Source of the DNA: Luteimonas endophytica
GTDB taxonomy: Bacteria > Pseudomonadota > Gammaproteobacteria > Xanthomonadales > Xanthomonadaceae
Assembly: GCF_029887875.1 (NCBI RefSeq)
Contig: NZ_JARXRM010000036.1
Span: 103,747 to 167,746 of the forward strand
Length of the DNA stretch: 64,000 nucleotides
Direction of reading: 5' to 3'
Made by a program: the position numbers and the translations under genes. Below, one piece after another: positions 26,974 to 35,648 of the stretch. The notes below the pieces were generated by a model. The model saw only the letters and a program-made list of their open reading frames with translations, made no database searches and was not told the DNA's origin. The first letter of the stretch is position 1, and the number at the start of each line of letters is the position of its first letter.

Positions 26974-28944
26974 TCAGCGTGGCGCCGGTCCCGCCCCGCC
27001 GATATGACGGGCGAGGAACTCCAGCAGCCGCGAGTAGAACTCATGCCTGTGTTCCTCGGTATAGAAGCCGTGCCCCTCATTGGGGAAGTAGAGCGTTTCC
27101 ACCGGCACGCCGGCCTGGACCAGCGCGCGTTCCATCATGGTGCTGTGCTCGATGGGCGCGACCAGATCCTCTCCTCCGGCCGCCAGCAACACCGGCACCG
27201 AGATCCGGTCGGCGATGCGATTGGGCGAGGCGGCGGCAAGCAGCTCGCGGTCGTCGCCCATCCATTCTTCGCTCCAGGTCCTGGCCCACCGGCCGTTCCG
27301 GCCCAGATCGCCGCGCCGCTTGGGCAGGTCATAGATGCCGACGTAGCCGACCGCGCAGCGGTACAGTTCCGGCTCCTTGGCCACGCCCATCAGCGCGGCA
27401 TACCCGCCATAGCTGGCGCCGTAGATGCAGATGCGCTCCGGATCGGCGATTCCCTCGTCGATCGCCCAGCGGGTGGCATCGGTCAGGTCGTCCTGCATCG
27501 CCCCACCCCACTGGCGCGCGCCGGAGAGTTCGAAGCGGCGACCGTAGTTGCCGGAGCCACGGTAGTTGACGCGCAGCACCGCATAACCCGCCGACGCCAG
27601 CAGCTGGGTATCCTCGTCGAACCCCCATTCGTCGAAGATCCCGTACGGCCCGCCGTGCGGCATCACCACCAGCGGCAGGCCGGCGCCTTCGGATCCGCCC
27701 GGGAACGTCAGGAAGCCGTGCAGTTTGGTGCCGTCGCGCGCATCGAGCTCGATGCCGCGCATCGAGGACATTCGCTGCGGGTCGATGCGTTCGCGGCGGG
27801 CAAGAACGAAATCGGCCTTCTTGTCGACCGAGTCGAACACGTAGAAGCTGCCGGGATCGACATCGCTGCGGGTCAGCAGCAGCTGATAGCGTCCGTCGTC
27901 CGTGGCTGAAGCGATCTCGATGCGGTTCCCGGGGAATGCCGCTTCCAGGCTGCGGTAGAGCCGGGCATCCGCGGATTGCTCGTCGAAGAACGCAAGCCTG
28001 GGGCGGGCGCCAGAGTAGCGCACGCCGATCGGCGTATGCCAGCCGTTCCTGTAGATCGGGATGGGGTCCACGACGGGGTCACGCAGGATCTCGCGGCGTT
28101 CGCCGGTCGCCACGTCGAAGGCGACGATCGCGTCCGGACCTTCCGGCTGCTGGACACGCAGGTAGGCGGTGGCGTCGTCGTCGGAGAACCCCAGCGGGGT
28201 TTCCACGCGATGGCTGGTGCGTTCGTCGTTCACCAACTGCCACTCGGCGTCGTCGTTCTCGCGATAGTAGGTGCGCGAGACATTGTCGGTCCCGGTGCCC
28301 TCGGCGAAGCGCACCAGCCCCCGATGATCGGTAACGAAGCCGGCGAAACTCACCGGCGCATGGGTCACCGTGCTTCGGCGGCCGGTATACACGTCCATCC
28401 GCTCCACTCGGGTACTCGGATGGTACGTGAGCGGATGCACCGAGATCAGGACCGTACGGTCGTCTCCAGGCAAGGGATCGATAAGATACGCGGCCACGGG
28501 CTCCTCGCGCTTCCCCGGGCGGATCCGGGTCCCGGTCTGCTGCGTCTGCACCCGCCACCCGACCAGCAGCTCGCGTTGGCCGCCGTTGGCGTTCATCGCG
28601 TACAGCTCTCCGGTCGGCAGCGGATCGTCCCGGGTTCCGAAGCTCTCCGAGACGGCGATCAGCACCCGTTCCGGATTGACCCACCAGTAGTCCCCGACAT
28701 GGGTGTCGCGGCTGAAGCGGAAACTCGCGGTCATCTGTCGATCGCTGCGCCGGATGACGACGAGACCGGTCTGATCCCCCATCGGCACCGACGCCGCATA
28801 GTACTCGCCGGTCGGCGAAAGCTTGATGTCGCGGAACCCATCCTGCGCCACGTATGGTTCCACATCGACCTGAGCGGCAACAGTGGCCGGCAGCAGCCCG
28901 ACCGCCAGCAAGCCGAGCAGGGCAGTGGCCCGGAACGTCCTCAT
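26974..28944 (-). CDS. Secreted S9 family peptidase
   Basis: 656 residues. The signal peptide ends near ATVAAQ (about 25). A diverged beta-propeller (about 30-390) precedes the catalytic domain. The nucleophile Ser lies in CIYGASYGGYAALMG (about 515), the likely Asp in AAGGEDLVAPIEH and His in NEGHGFYTEEH. The sequence MPHGGPYGIFDEWGFD is the family's oxyanion segment. It is not closely similar to the neighbouring S9 enzyme outside these motifs, so the two are not a recent duplication. Peptide degradation in the periplasm fits the nearby CstA, DUF819 and YfcC transporters. Confidence 0.92.
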   Translation of the reverse strand: MRTFRATALLGLLAVGLLPATVAAQVDVEPYVAQDGFRDIKLSPTGEYYAASVPMGDQTGLVVIRRSDRQMTASFRFSRDTHVGDYWWVNPERVLIAVSESFGTRDDPLPTGELYAMNANGGQRELLVGWRVQTQQTGTRIRPGKREEPVAAYLIDPLPGDDRTVLISVHPLTYHPSTRVERMDVYTGRRSTVTHAPVSFAGFVTDHRGLVRFAEGTGTDNVSRTYYRENDDAEWQLVNDERTSHRVETPLGFSDDDATAYLRVQQPEGPDAIVAFDVATGERREILRDPVVDPIPIYRNGWHTPIGVRYSGARPRLAFFDEQSADARLYRSLEAAFPGNRIEIASATDDGRYQLLLTRSDVDPGSFYVFDSVDKKADFVLARRERIDPQRMSSMRGIELDARDGTKLHGFLTFPGGSEGAGLPLVVMPHGGPYGIFDEWGFDEDTQLLASAGYAVLRVNYRGSGNYGRRFELSGARQWGGAMQDDLTDATRWAIDEGIADPERICIYGASYGGYAALMGVAKEPELYRCAVGYVGIYDLPKRRGDLGRNGRWARTWSEEWMGDDRELLAAASPNRIADRISVPVLLAAGGEDLVAPIEHSTMMERALVQAGVPVETLYFPNEGHGFYTEEHRHEFYSRLLEFLARHIGGAGPAPR

Positions 28945-29056
28945 CGGAATCCCCCTTCCTGATTGTCCCCATGCCGAGCCTGCGCGGCGCCGGCGCGCCT
29001 ACTATCACCGATCGCGACGGCGGCGCAAACCCCGGTCGCCGGCGGCCCGGGGCGAT

Positions 29057-30433
29057 CTATCGGTAGCCGATCATTACCGCCACCACCAGCGCGACCGACG
29101 CGGCGATGGTGAGTTTCACCAGCAGCGGCCAGACGAAGCGGAACCAGCGGTCGTAGGGAATCCCGGCGACGCCCAGAATGCTCATCAGCACGACGTTGGT
29201 CGGCACGATCATGTTGGAGAAGCCATCCCCGAACTGGTAGGCGAGCACCGAGACCTGGCGGCTGACTCCGACCAGGTCGCCGAGCGGCGCCATGATCGGC
29301 ATGGTCACGAACGCCTGGCCGCTGCCCGATGGAATGAACAGGTTGAGCACCGTCTGCACCAGCAGCATGCCGACCACCGCGATCTCCGCGCCGACCATCG
29401 TCAGCGGCGCCGCCAGGGCGTCGACGATGGTATGGAGCACGCGGCCGTCCTCGAGCAGCAGCGCGATCGAGCGCGCGAAGCCGATCAGCAGCGCGGTTCC
29501 GGCCAGCTCTGCCGCGCCCTCGGCGAAGCGCCGCGCGCTGCCGTCCGCGCCGAGACCGCCGGCCAGGCCGACGAAGATCGCCAGCCCCAGGAACAGCGCG
29601 CCCAGTTCGACCAGGTACCAGCCGCGCGCGGTGATGCCCCAGACCATCAGCCCCAGCGTGACCAGCGTGGCCAGCAGCAGCACCAGCTTGCGGCCGCCGA
29701 GCGGCGGATACTCGGTCGGCGGGACGTGCTTGACCTCGATCCCCTTCATCAGGCTGGCGTCCGGGTCGTTTCTCACCCGGCGCGCGTAACTCCAGACGTG
29801 GTGCACGCCGATGGCGACGAACGGCACGAACAGCGCCAGCCGGTATTCCCAACCCGAGGTCGGCTCCAGTCCCGCCACGCCCTGGGCGATGATCACGGTG
29901 AAAGGATTCAGCGCCGCCACCCCGTAGCCGATGCCGTAGCCGCAGATCATGATGCCCATCGCGGTCATCACGTCCATGCGCATGGCGAGGCAAAGCGCGA
30001 TCAGCATCGCCGCGAACGGGATGTACTCCTCGGCGACGCCGATCGTGCCCGATCCGAGCGCGAACACGCCCATGCCGATCACGATCAGCAGTCCGGGGCT
30101 GTGGCCGACCCGCTTCAGGATCCAGCCCAGCACCGCGTCGATCAGGCCGCTGGCGCGCAGCACCGCGATCGCGCCACCGACGATCAGCACGAAGAAGATG
30201 ATGTCCTGCGCCGCCGCCAGCGCCCTCGGCACCACGGTGAACAGCGCCAGCGGCGAGAGTACCGTCCGCTCCTCGACCTCGGCATAGGTGCCCGGCACGA
30301 CCAGGGCGTGGCCCTTGGCGTCCTCGACGGTGCGGAATTCGCCCTGCGGCAGGACCCAGGTGGAAACCAGCGCCAGGATCATCATCGCGAACAGCAGCAC
30401 CAGGGTGTGGGGAACGCGCAGGAATCGGGGCAT
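29057..30433 (-). CDS. YfcC/DcuC-like membrane carrier
   Basis: 458 residues with about 11-12 membrane helices. It belongs to the C4-dicarboxylate anaerobic carrier superfamily (YfcC subgroup). The opening FLRVPHTLVLLFAMMILALVSTWVLPQGEF, GSGTIGVAEEYIPF (about 128-141), YGIGYGVAALNPFT and the C-terminal NLFIPSGSGQAFVTMPIMAPL are typical. YfcC-like members are usually annotated as putative basic amino-acid or dicarboxylate carriers; the substrate cannot be read from sequence. No convincing ribosome-binding site precedes the chosen ATG. An upstream start in frame adds 22 non-conserved residues. It follows soxR by orientation but is separated from it by a hairpin. Confidence 0.85.
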   Translation of the reverse strand: MPRFLRVPHTLVLLFAMMILALVSTWVLPQGEFRTVEDAKGHALVVPGTYAEVEERTVLSPLALFTVVPRALAAAQDIIFFVLIVGGAIAVLRASGLIDAVLGWILKRVGHSPGLLIVIGMGVFALGSGTIGVAEEYIPFAAMLIALCLAMRMDVMTAMGIMICGYGIGYGVAALNPFTVIIAQGVAGLEPTSGWEYRLALFVPFVAIGVHHVWSYARRVRNDPDASLMKGIEVKHVPPTEYPPLGGRKLVLLLATLVTLGLMVWGITARGWYLVELGALFLGLAIFVGLAGGLGADGSARRFAEGAAELAGTALLIGFARSIALLLEDGRVLHTIVDALAAPLTMVGAEIAVVGMLLVQTVLNLFIPSGSGQAFVTMPIMAPLGDLVGVSRQVSVLAYQFGDGFSNMIVPTNVVLMSILGVAGIPYDRWFRFVWPLLVKLTIAASVALVVAVMIGYR

Positions 30434-30611
30434 CGGCGAAGGTCCGCGGGACTCGGCTGCAGTATAGGCGCCGGGCGCCCTGGCCCGGAACCGCCGCATC
30501 CGGATCGCCGCCTCCCGGACCGGGGGGCGTGCCGGCGCCGGGGCCGTTGGCGGCGGCGCCGCAGTGTTTCCCCCTCGCTGAGTCTTGGCCCGACTCGGAC
30601 CCTATGGCCGA

Positions 30612-30630
30612 TGCTCCCCCGTGGGGAGCA
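30612..30630 (-). terminator. Hairpin directly after soxR
   Basis: TGCTCCCC / GGGGAGCA forms a perfect 8-bp stem around a 3-base loop, one base beyond the soxR stop codon. It is likely the soxR terminator, insulating the YfcC gene downstream. Confidence 0.65.
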
Positions 30631-30631
30631 C

Positions 30632-31102
30632 CTAGGCCCCGCCCGGCTCCAGCAGGCGTGGGCCGGGGCCTTCCCAGCCCAGCTCGTCGGCGGGATTGCG
30701 CAGCGGACAGGCTTTCAGGGAAAGGCAGCCGCAGCCGATGCAGCCGTCCAGCTGGTCTCGCAACCGGATCAGCCTGGCGATGCGATCGTCGAGCTCGGCG
30801 TGCCAGCGCCTGGACAGCCGGCGCCAGTCCGCCGCGGTGGGCGTGCGCCGTTCCGGCAGCGTTTCCAGCGCCTCGCGCACCTCCGCCAGCGGCACCCCGG
30901 CGCGCTGCGCGACCTTGATCACCGCCACCCGCCGGAGCACGTCGCGGGTGTAACGGCGCTGGTTGCCGGCGGTGCGCAGGGCATGGATCAGCCCTTTCTT
31001 CTCGTAGAAATGCAGCGCGGAAACCGCCACGCCGCTGCGGGCGGCCACCTCGCCCACGGTCAGTTCGCGGCGCATTCCCGCGGAGGCCGGCTGCCGGCGC
31101 AT
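30632..31102 (-). CDS. soxR: Redox-sensitive transcriptional activator SoxR
   Basis: 156 residues. This MerR-family dimer is activated when its [2Fe-2S] cluster is oxidised by redox-cycling compounds. The winged helix (about 13-80) shows [26 protein letters not shown] and [19 protein letters not shown]. The four cluster cysteines are in [12 protein letters not shown] (Cys121, 124, 126, 132), nearly the same numbering as E. coli. A second ATG nine codons in is possible. There is no soxS. Outside enterics SoxR directly controls efflux and redox genes, and here the divergent ABC exporter is the obvious target through the site at 31115-31132. Confidence 0.95.
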   Translation of the reverse strand: MRRQPASAGMRRELTVGEVAARSGVAVSALHFYEKKGLIHALRTAGNQRRYTRDVLRRVAVIKVAQRAGVPLAEVREALETLPERRTPTAADWRRLSRRWHAELDDRIARLIRLRDQLDGCIGCGCLSLKACPLRNPADELGWEGPGPRLLEPGGA

Positions 31103-31114
31103 GTCGATCCTTGA

Positions 31115-31132
31115 TCTGAAGGTTGGTTGAGG
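31115..31132. promoter_or_regulatory. SoxR-box-like site between soxR and the ABC exporter
   Basis: TCTGAA-GGTTGG-TTGAGG against the SoxR-box consensus CCTCAA-N6-TTGAGG: the right half matches 6/6 and the left 4/6. It starts 13 bp upstream of the soxR start, in the divergent region, where SoxR sites normally lie. Inferred by comparison with the known consensus. Confidence 0.6.
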
Positions 31133-31318
31133 TTTTACCCTGCCCGTCACCGTTCTGCAACGAGAAGCGCCATGCCATCCGCCCCACCCCGCGATCCGAC
31201 GCCCGCATCCGCCGCGACCGGCAGGCGGGCATTGAGGCGCGACATGCGCGACACTTCCACGCCTCCACGCGCGCGCTCCGGCTCGGCAGCGCGCGCGCTC
31301 CGCATCCCGGGATCACGC

Positions 31319-33322
31319 ATGTTCCGCTGGTTCGAAACCCGCCTCGACCCCTTCCCGCCGACTCCCGCGACCCAGCCGCCGCAGTCGCTGGTCGCCTTCT
31401 GCCGCCACTACACCCGCGGCGCGGAGAAATGGCTGCTGCTGATGGCGCTGCTCAGCACCGCGATCGCGGTCGCCGAGGTCTCCCTGTACGCCTTCAGCGG
31501 GGCGCTGGTCGACCGCCTGGGCGCGCATACGCCGGCGACCTTCCTCGCCGCCGAGGGCGCGTGGCTGGGGTTGATGGCGGTACTGGTGCTGGTGGTGCTG
31601 CCGGCGCTCAATCTGCTCTCCTCGCTGGTGATCCACCAGACCCTGCTCGGCAACTACCCGATGCGGATCCGCTGGAACGTGCACCGCTATCTGCTGCGCC
31701 AGTCGATGGGCTATTTCCAGGACGAGTTCGCCGGCCGCATCGCCACCCGCCTGATGCAGACCTCGCTGGCGGTACGCGAGACCGTGGTCAAGCTGCTGGA
31801 CGTCGGCACCTATGTGCTGGTCTATCTGGGCGGGGCGCTGGTGCTGGCGGCCTCGTCGGACTGGCGGCTGATGCTGCCGTTCGCCGGCTGGATCGCGGCC
31901 TACGCCGCGCTGATGTGCCATTTCCTGCCGCGCATGAGCCTGGTCGCGCGCAGCCAGGCCGACGCACGTTCGATGATGACCGGCCGCATCGTCGACAGCT
32001 ACACCAACATCGCCACCGTCAAGCTGTTCTCGCATTCGCAGCGCGAGCAGGCCTATGCGCGCGAGGCGATGGACGGGTTCCTCGCCACCGTGCACCGGCA
32101 GATGCGCCTGGTGACCACGGTCAACGTCGCCAACGACGCGCTGAACATGCTGCTGCTGTTCGCCGTGGCGGCGCTCGGCCTGTGGCTTTGGCACGCCGGT
32201 GCCGTCAGCATCGGCGCCATCGCGGTGGCGGTGGCGCTGGTGCTGCGGATGATGGGGATGTCGCAGTGGATCATGTGGGAGTTGTCGGCGCTGTTCGAGA
32301 ACGTCGGCACGGTGCGCGACGGGATCGGCTCGATCTCGCTGCCGCCGACGGTGGACGATGCGCCCGGCGCGCCCGCCGCGGCGCGCGCACGCGGCGACAT
32401 CCGCTTCGAGGGCGTCAGCTTCCACTACGGCAAGGGCGGCGGCGTGATCGAGGCGCTGGACCTGCACGTGCGCCCCGGCGAGAAGCTCGGCGTGGTCGGC
32501 CGCTCCGGCGCAGGCAAGTCGACCCTGGTCAACCTGCTGCTGCGGTTCCACGACCGCGAGCGCGGCCGGATCTCGATCGACGGGGTCGACGTCGCCAGCG
32601 TGGAGCAGGATTCGCTGCGTGCGCAGATCGGCGTGGTCACCCAGGACACCTCGCTGCTGCACCGGTCGGTGCGCGAGAACATCCTCTACGGCCGTCCCGG
32701 CGCCACCGAGGCGGAGATGATCGAAGCAGCCAGGCAGGCGCGCGCGCACGACTTCATCCTCGGGCTGTCCGACGCAGCCGGCCGGCGCGGCTACGATGCC
32801 CATGTAGGCGAACGCGGGGTGAAGCTCTCCGGAGGCCAGCGCCAGCGCATCGCCATCGCCCGGGTGCTGCTGAAGAACGCGCCGATCCTGGTGCTCGACG
32901 AGGCCACCTCGGCGCTCGACTCCGAGGTGGAGGCTGCGATCCAGGAGAACCTGGCCACGCTGATGCAGGGCAAGACCGTCATCGCCATCGCCCATCGGCT
33001 GTCGACCATCGCGGCGATGGACCGGCTGATCGTGATGGAGCAGGGCCGGATCGTCGAGGAAGGGCCGCATGCCGCGCTGGTCGCGGCCGGCGGCATCTAC
33101 GCGCAACTGTGGCGGCGTCAGTCCGGCGGGTTCATCGACTGTCCGCCGGCATCGGCCTCCACCGCGTCGTCCCCGGCTTCCGTCTCCGCCGAGCCGGACG
33201 CATCCTCGGAAGCGGAGGGTTCCCGGACCGGTGGCGCCAACGGCGAGAACACCAGGTCGGCGGCCGAATCGAACTCGGAAAGCGGGCTCTCGGCCGGGCA
33301 GGTCTCGTCCGGAAAGCCGTAG
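31319..33322 (+). CDS. ABC exporter (MsbA-type half transporter), probably SoxR-controlled
   Basis: 667 residues. Six membrane helices (about 35-330) are fused to an ATPase domain (about 355-600). Walker A is GRSGAGKST, the signature is LSGGQRQRIAIARV, Walker B is ILVLDEATSAL and the H-loop is AIAHRLST. It should work as a homodimer that exports a hydrophobic substrate. MFRWFETRLDPFP was taken as the start; an ATG 49 codons upstream is in frame but adds a Pro/Arg-rich stretch. The conserved ATPase ends around residue 605 (GGIYAQLWRRQ). The remaining 60 residues are low-complexity Ser/Ala/Glu-rich and lie antisense to the next gene, which suggests loss of the original stop codon. Confidence 0.9.
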   Translation: MFRWFETRLDPFPPTPATQPPQSLVAFCRHYTRGAEKWLLLMALLSTAIAVAEVSLYAFSGALVDRLGAHTPATFLAAEGAWLGLMAVLVLVVLPALNLLSSLVIHQTLLGNYPMRIRWNVHRYLLRQSMGYFQDEFAGRIATRLMQTSLAVRETVVKLLDVGTYVLVYLGGALVLAASSDWRLMLPFAGWIAAYAALMCHFLPRMSLVARSQADARSMMTGRIVDSYTNIATVKLFSHSQREQAYAREAMDGFLATVHRQMRLVTTVNVANDALNMLLLFAVAALGLWLWHAGAVSIGAIAVAVALVLRMMGMSQWIMWELSALFENVGTVRDGIGSISLPPTVDDAPGAPAAARARGDIRFEGVSFHYGKGGGVIEALDLHVRPGEKLGVVGRSGAGKSTLVNLLLRFHDRERGRISIDGVDVASVEQDSLRAQIGVVTQDTSLLHRSVRENILYGRPGATEAEMIEAARQARAHDFILGLSDAAGRRGYDAHVGERGVKLSGGQRQRIAIARVLLKNAPILVLDEATSALDSEVEAAIQENLATLMQGKTVIAIAHRLSTIAAMDRLIVMEQGRIVEEGPHAALVAAGGIYAQLWRRQSGGFIDCPPASASTASSPASVSAEPDASSEAEGSRTGGANGENTRSAAESNSESGLSAGQVSSGKP

Positions 33323-34317
33323 TTCCGGCGCAGACTGAGACCGCAACTGCTGAGCGCCTCCAGCTCCGTGTCGGGGGCCTTGCAACGCGAGTCGAAGGCG
33401 CGCGCGAACGCGTCGCGGCGGCGCACGAAATCCTCCCCGCACTTGCGCATCAGGCGCAGGCGGTCCAGATCGTCCTGGGCGGGATTGACCCCATCCAGGC
33501 CGTACAGCTGCAGTTCGCCGACGGTGAGCAGCCGCAGGTTGCGGTTGGGCACCGCCATCATCAGGTCGGCGATGGCCACCGCGACGCCATTGCGCTCGAG
33601 GTAGGCTTTCACCCGGTCGTAGACCACGCGCAGCTCGGCGTTGAGTTCGGCGCGGGTGGTCGCGGTCGAGCTCATCCGGATGATGCGGTGGATGCCGACC
33701 TTGCCGGTGATCAGCCGGGTGTCGCCGGCGCCGAGCACGAACACGCAGGCGCTGTGGCAGACTGAACCCTCCCGCACCCAGATGGTCCAGCGCGATTCGG
33801 CGATGAAGTCGCCGACCGCCATCGCATCCTCGACCTGGCCGCCGGCCGAGTCGATGTCGAGCACGCGCTTGTCGATGCCCAGCGCGTCGGCGACCTCGGT
33901 GACGCGCTCCATCAGCGCGGTGAACTCGGCGGTGATCCTGCCCTGGTAGCGCAGGCGGGTGACGCCGCGCTCCTCGCAGGGCGCCAGCGCCGCGGTCACC
34001 GCCTCGCGGTCGAGCTCCTGCAGGGCCCGCCCGTCGCCCTGCTCCAGGTAGTCGAGTTCGCAACTGACCGAGGCGGTGTTCTCCTCCAGGCGCAGCGGCG
34101 ACCAGTCGATCTCTCGCTCGGCAGGCGGCACCGGGCCCGGCGGCGCCGCTTCGGGCTCGACCGGGGCCACGCTGACCGCGCCCCCCTCGTCGGCGCTGGC
34201 GACCTCCTCGGTCTCCACCAGCACCGCCTCGTCCTCGGGCAGCGGCTGGCACCCGGCCAGAACCAGTCCCAGCGCCAGGGTCAGGCAGGTGGCGGTCAGC
34301 CGGACGCGCTTGCGCAT
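33118..34317 (-). CDS. ClpP-fold periplasmic lipoprotein
   Basis: 399 residues. A lipoprotein signal ends in LVLAGC (Cys about 23), followed by an acidic Glu/Pro/Ala-rich linker. The central domain (about 95-260) resembles the ClpP/crotonase fold. It has DIDSAGGQVEDAMAVGDFI, then VCHSACVFVLGAG with a Ser in the position of the ClpP nucleophile, then GKVGIHRI with the candidate catalytic His. A Cys-containing helical region and a low-complexity acidic tail follow. It may be a membrane-attached serine peptidase; activity is unproven. A GTG three codons upstream is an alternative start. Its last 205 bp overlap the 3' end of the convergent ABC exporter. Confidence 0.8.
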   Translation of the reverse strand: MRKRVRLTATCLTLALGLVLAGCQPLPEDEAVLVETEEVASADEGGAVSVAPVEPEAAPPGPVPPAEREIDWSPLRLEENTASVSCELDYLEQGDGRALQELDREAVTAALAPCEERGVTRLRYQGRITAEFTALMERVTEVADALGIDKRVLDIDSAGGQVEDAMAVGDFIAESRWTIWVREGSVCHSACVFVLGAGDTRLITGKVGIHRIIRMSSTATTRAELNAELRVVYDRVKAYLERNGVAVAIADLMMAVPNRNLRLLTVGELQLYGLDGVNPAQDDLDRLRLMRKCGEDFVRRRDAFARAFDSRCKAPDTELEALSSCGLSLRRNYGFPDETCPAESPLSEFDSAADLVFSPLAPPVREPSASEDASGSAETEAGDDAVEADAGGQSMNPPD

Positions 34318-34633
34318 GTGTCGCACTCGACGAAGGACATTCGGTGAAGCCCTGGATCCGCGGCGTTACCCAAGTCTAGGTCCGCACGCGGCGCGCGGAC
34401 GAACGCACGGTGAACCGCAGGACCCACCCCGGGCCCGGCACGCCGGCATTTCGCGCCGCGCTGCAGGCCTTCCATGCACGAGCCGTGCCGGCATTGCCAT
34501 CCGCAGCCGCTGGCGGGCTTCGCGCCGGGGCGCCGGAACCTGCGCGCCGGGAACCCGGCGGCGCCAGCGACCCGTCCACCGCTGCCCCCCCCTGGACGAC
34601 CGTCGCTCTGCAGCCAGCAGCCCGGGCGGTGGC
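34318..34633. other. 316-bp spacer without a recognisable gene
   Basis: Between the ClpP-fold lipoprotein gene start and the end of the STAS gene. Open frames here show biased composition typical of chance frames in GC-rich DNA. A GTGCCGGCA / TGCCGGC-rich stretch (about 34437-34495) and GCCATCCGCAGCCGC-like words hint at a decayed copy of the intergenic repeat family, but the match is weak. The lipoprotein promoter must lie near 34330-34380. Confidence 0.4.
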
Positions 34634-35020
34634 TCAGGATTCGGCACCCCGCGCGATATCCGCCGCCCATTGCAGCGCCTGCGCCTGCTCGCCGGGAGCG
34701 AACGCCCGCACCTCGGTCCCGGGAAACAGCTTGCCGACCAGTTCGGACGCCTTGCCGAGCCATTCGCGCTCGGTCACCACCGCGCCGCGGGCGAAGCGGT
34801 CGTAGTCGCCGAGTTTCTCGATGGCGTAGCGCAGGTCCTTGCCCACCGCGGCGGCGGTCATGCCGGAAAATCCGCTCATGTCGGCGTACAGGCCGATCCG
34901 GGGGTGCGCGGCGAGCCGCGCCTCGATCTCGGCGATGCAGCGGTCGTAGTCGTCGCCGTCCAGGGTACCGCTGAACTGAAAGGCCGCCAGGTGCGGCGGC
35001 GAGGGCAGGATCTCGATCAT
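34634..35020 (-). CDS. SpoIIAA-like STAS domain protein
   Basis: 128 residues, a single domain of the SpoIIAA-like STAS family: MIEILPSPPHLAAFQFSGTL, LYADMSGFSGMTAAAVGKDL (about 45-64) and VVTEREWLGKASELVGKLFPG. These small cytoplasmic proteins share the anti-sigma antagonist fold but usually have no phosphorylatable Ser in the classic place; their role is not established. It lies 54 bp downstream of ogt in the same direction and could be the last gene of the alkylation-repair unit. Confidence 0.8.
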   Translation of the reverse strand: MIEILPSPPHLAAFQFSGTLDGDDYDRCIAEIEARLAAHPRIGLYADMSGFSGMTAAAVGKDLRYAIEKLGDYDRFARGAVVTEREWLGKASELVGKLFPGTEVRAFAPGEQAQALQWAADIARGAES

Positions 35021-35074
35021 GGGCGCGCTCGGGCGGGAGGGTCCGACCCTAGCGGCCGTGGCGTTTCCGCCGCG

Positions 35075-35623
35075 TCAAGCGCGGCCTGCAAGCCCACGGT
35101 CCCGACCGAGCGCGGTGGGGGCGCTGGCGAACAGCGCCTCCTGCGGCAGCGCCCCTTCCAGCCGCAACAGGTAGTGCTTGGTGGGCAGTCCCCCACCGAA
35201 GCCGGTGAGGGAACCGTCGGCACCGATCACCCGATGGCACGGCAGCACGATCGGCAGCGGGTTGCGGCCGTTGGCGGCACCGACCGCACGGGTCGCGCTG
35301 GGCCGCCCGAGGCGTGCGGCCAGCTGCGCATAGCTCAGCGTCGCGCCATAGGGAATCCCGGCGAGCGCGAACCAGACCTGGCGCTGGAACGCGGTGCCCT
35401 GCGGCGCCAGCGGCACGTCGAAGGCGCGCCGCCTGCCGTCGAAGTACTCGCGCAGCTGCCGGCTGGCCTCGTCCAGAAGCGGATGCCGCCCTTCGCGCCA
35501 GTCGACCCGGCGCCTGACCGGGTGCCTGGCGGCGTGGAACTCGATCGCATGCAGCCCGCCATCGGAGGCGGCCAGCAGCAGCGGGCCGACCGGGCTGTCG
35601 ATGCGGGTGTGAAAGACGGTCAT
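35075..35623 (-). CDS. ogt: Methylated-DNA--protein-cysteine methyltransferase
   Basis: 182 residues. This suicide enzyme transfers the alkyl group from O6-alkylguanine or O4-alkylthymine to its own cysteine. The N-terminal RNase-H-like part (about 1-75) is followed by the DNA-binding domain. The Arg-finger region is in SATRAVGAANGRNPLPIVLPCHRVIG, with the acceptor Cys in PCHRV (about 132). The final 25 residues are not conserved. AGGAG lies 6 bases before the ATG. It is 25 bp downstream of the AdaA-AlkA fusion gene, so both should be induced together by alkylation. Confidence 0.94.
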   Translation of the reverse strand: MTVFHTRIDSPVGPLLLAASDGGLHAIEFHAARHPVRRRVDWREGRHPLLDEASRQLREYFDGRRRAFDVPLAPQGTAFQRQVWFALAGIPYGATLSYAQLAARLGRPSATRAVGAANGRNPLPIVLPCHRVIGADGSLTGFGGGLPTKHYLLRLEGALPQEALFASAPTALGRDRGLAGRA

Positions 35624-35648
35624 CGGATGCTCCTGCTCTGAAGTTGAG

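Noticed and set aside
34296..34763. Minus-strand open frame of about 155 codons between the lipoprotein and STAS genes
   Set aside because: Gly/Arg-rich composition, no domain, overlaps the real STAS gene in another frame.
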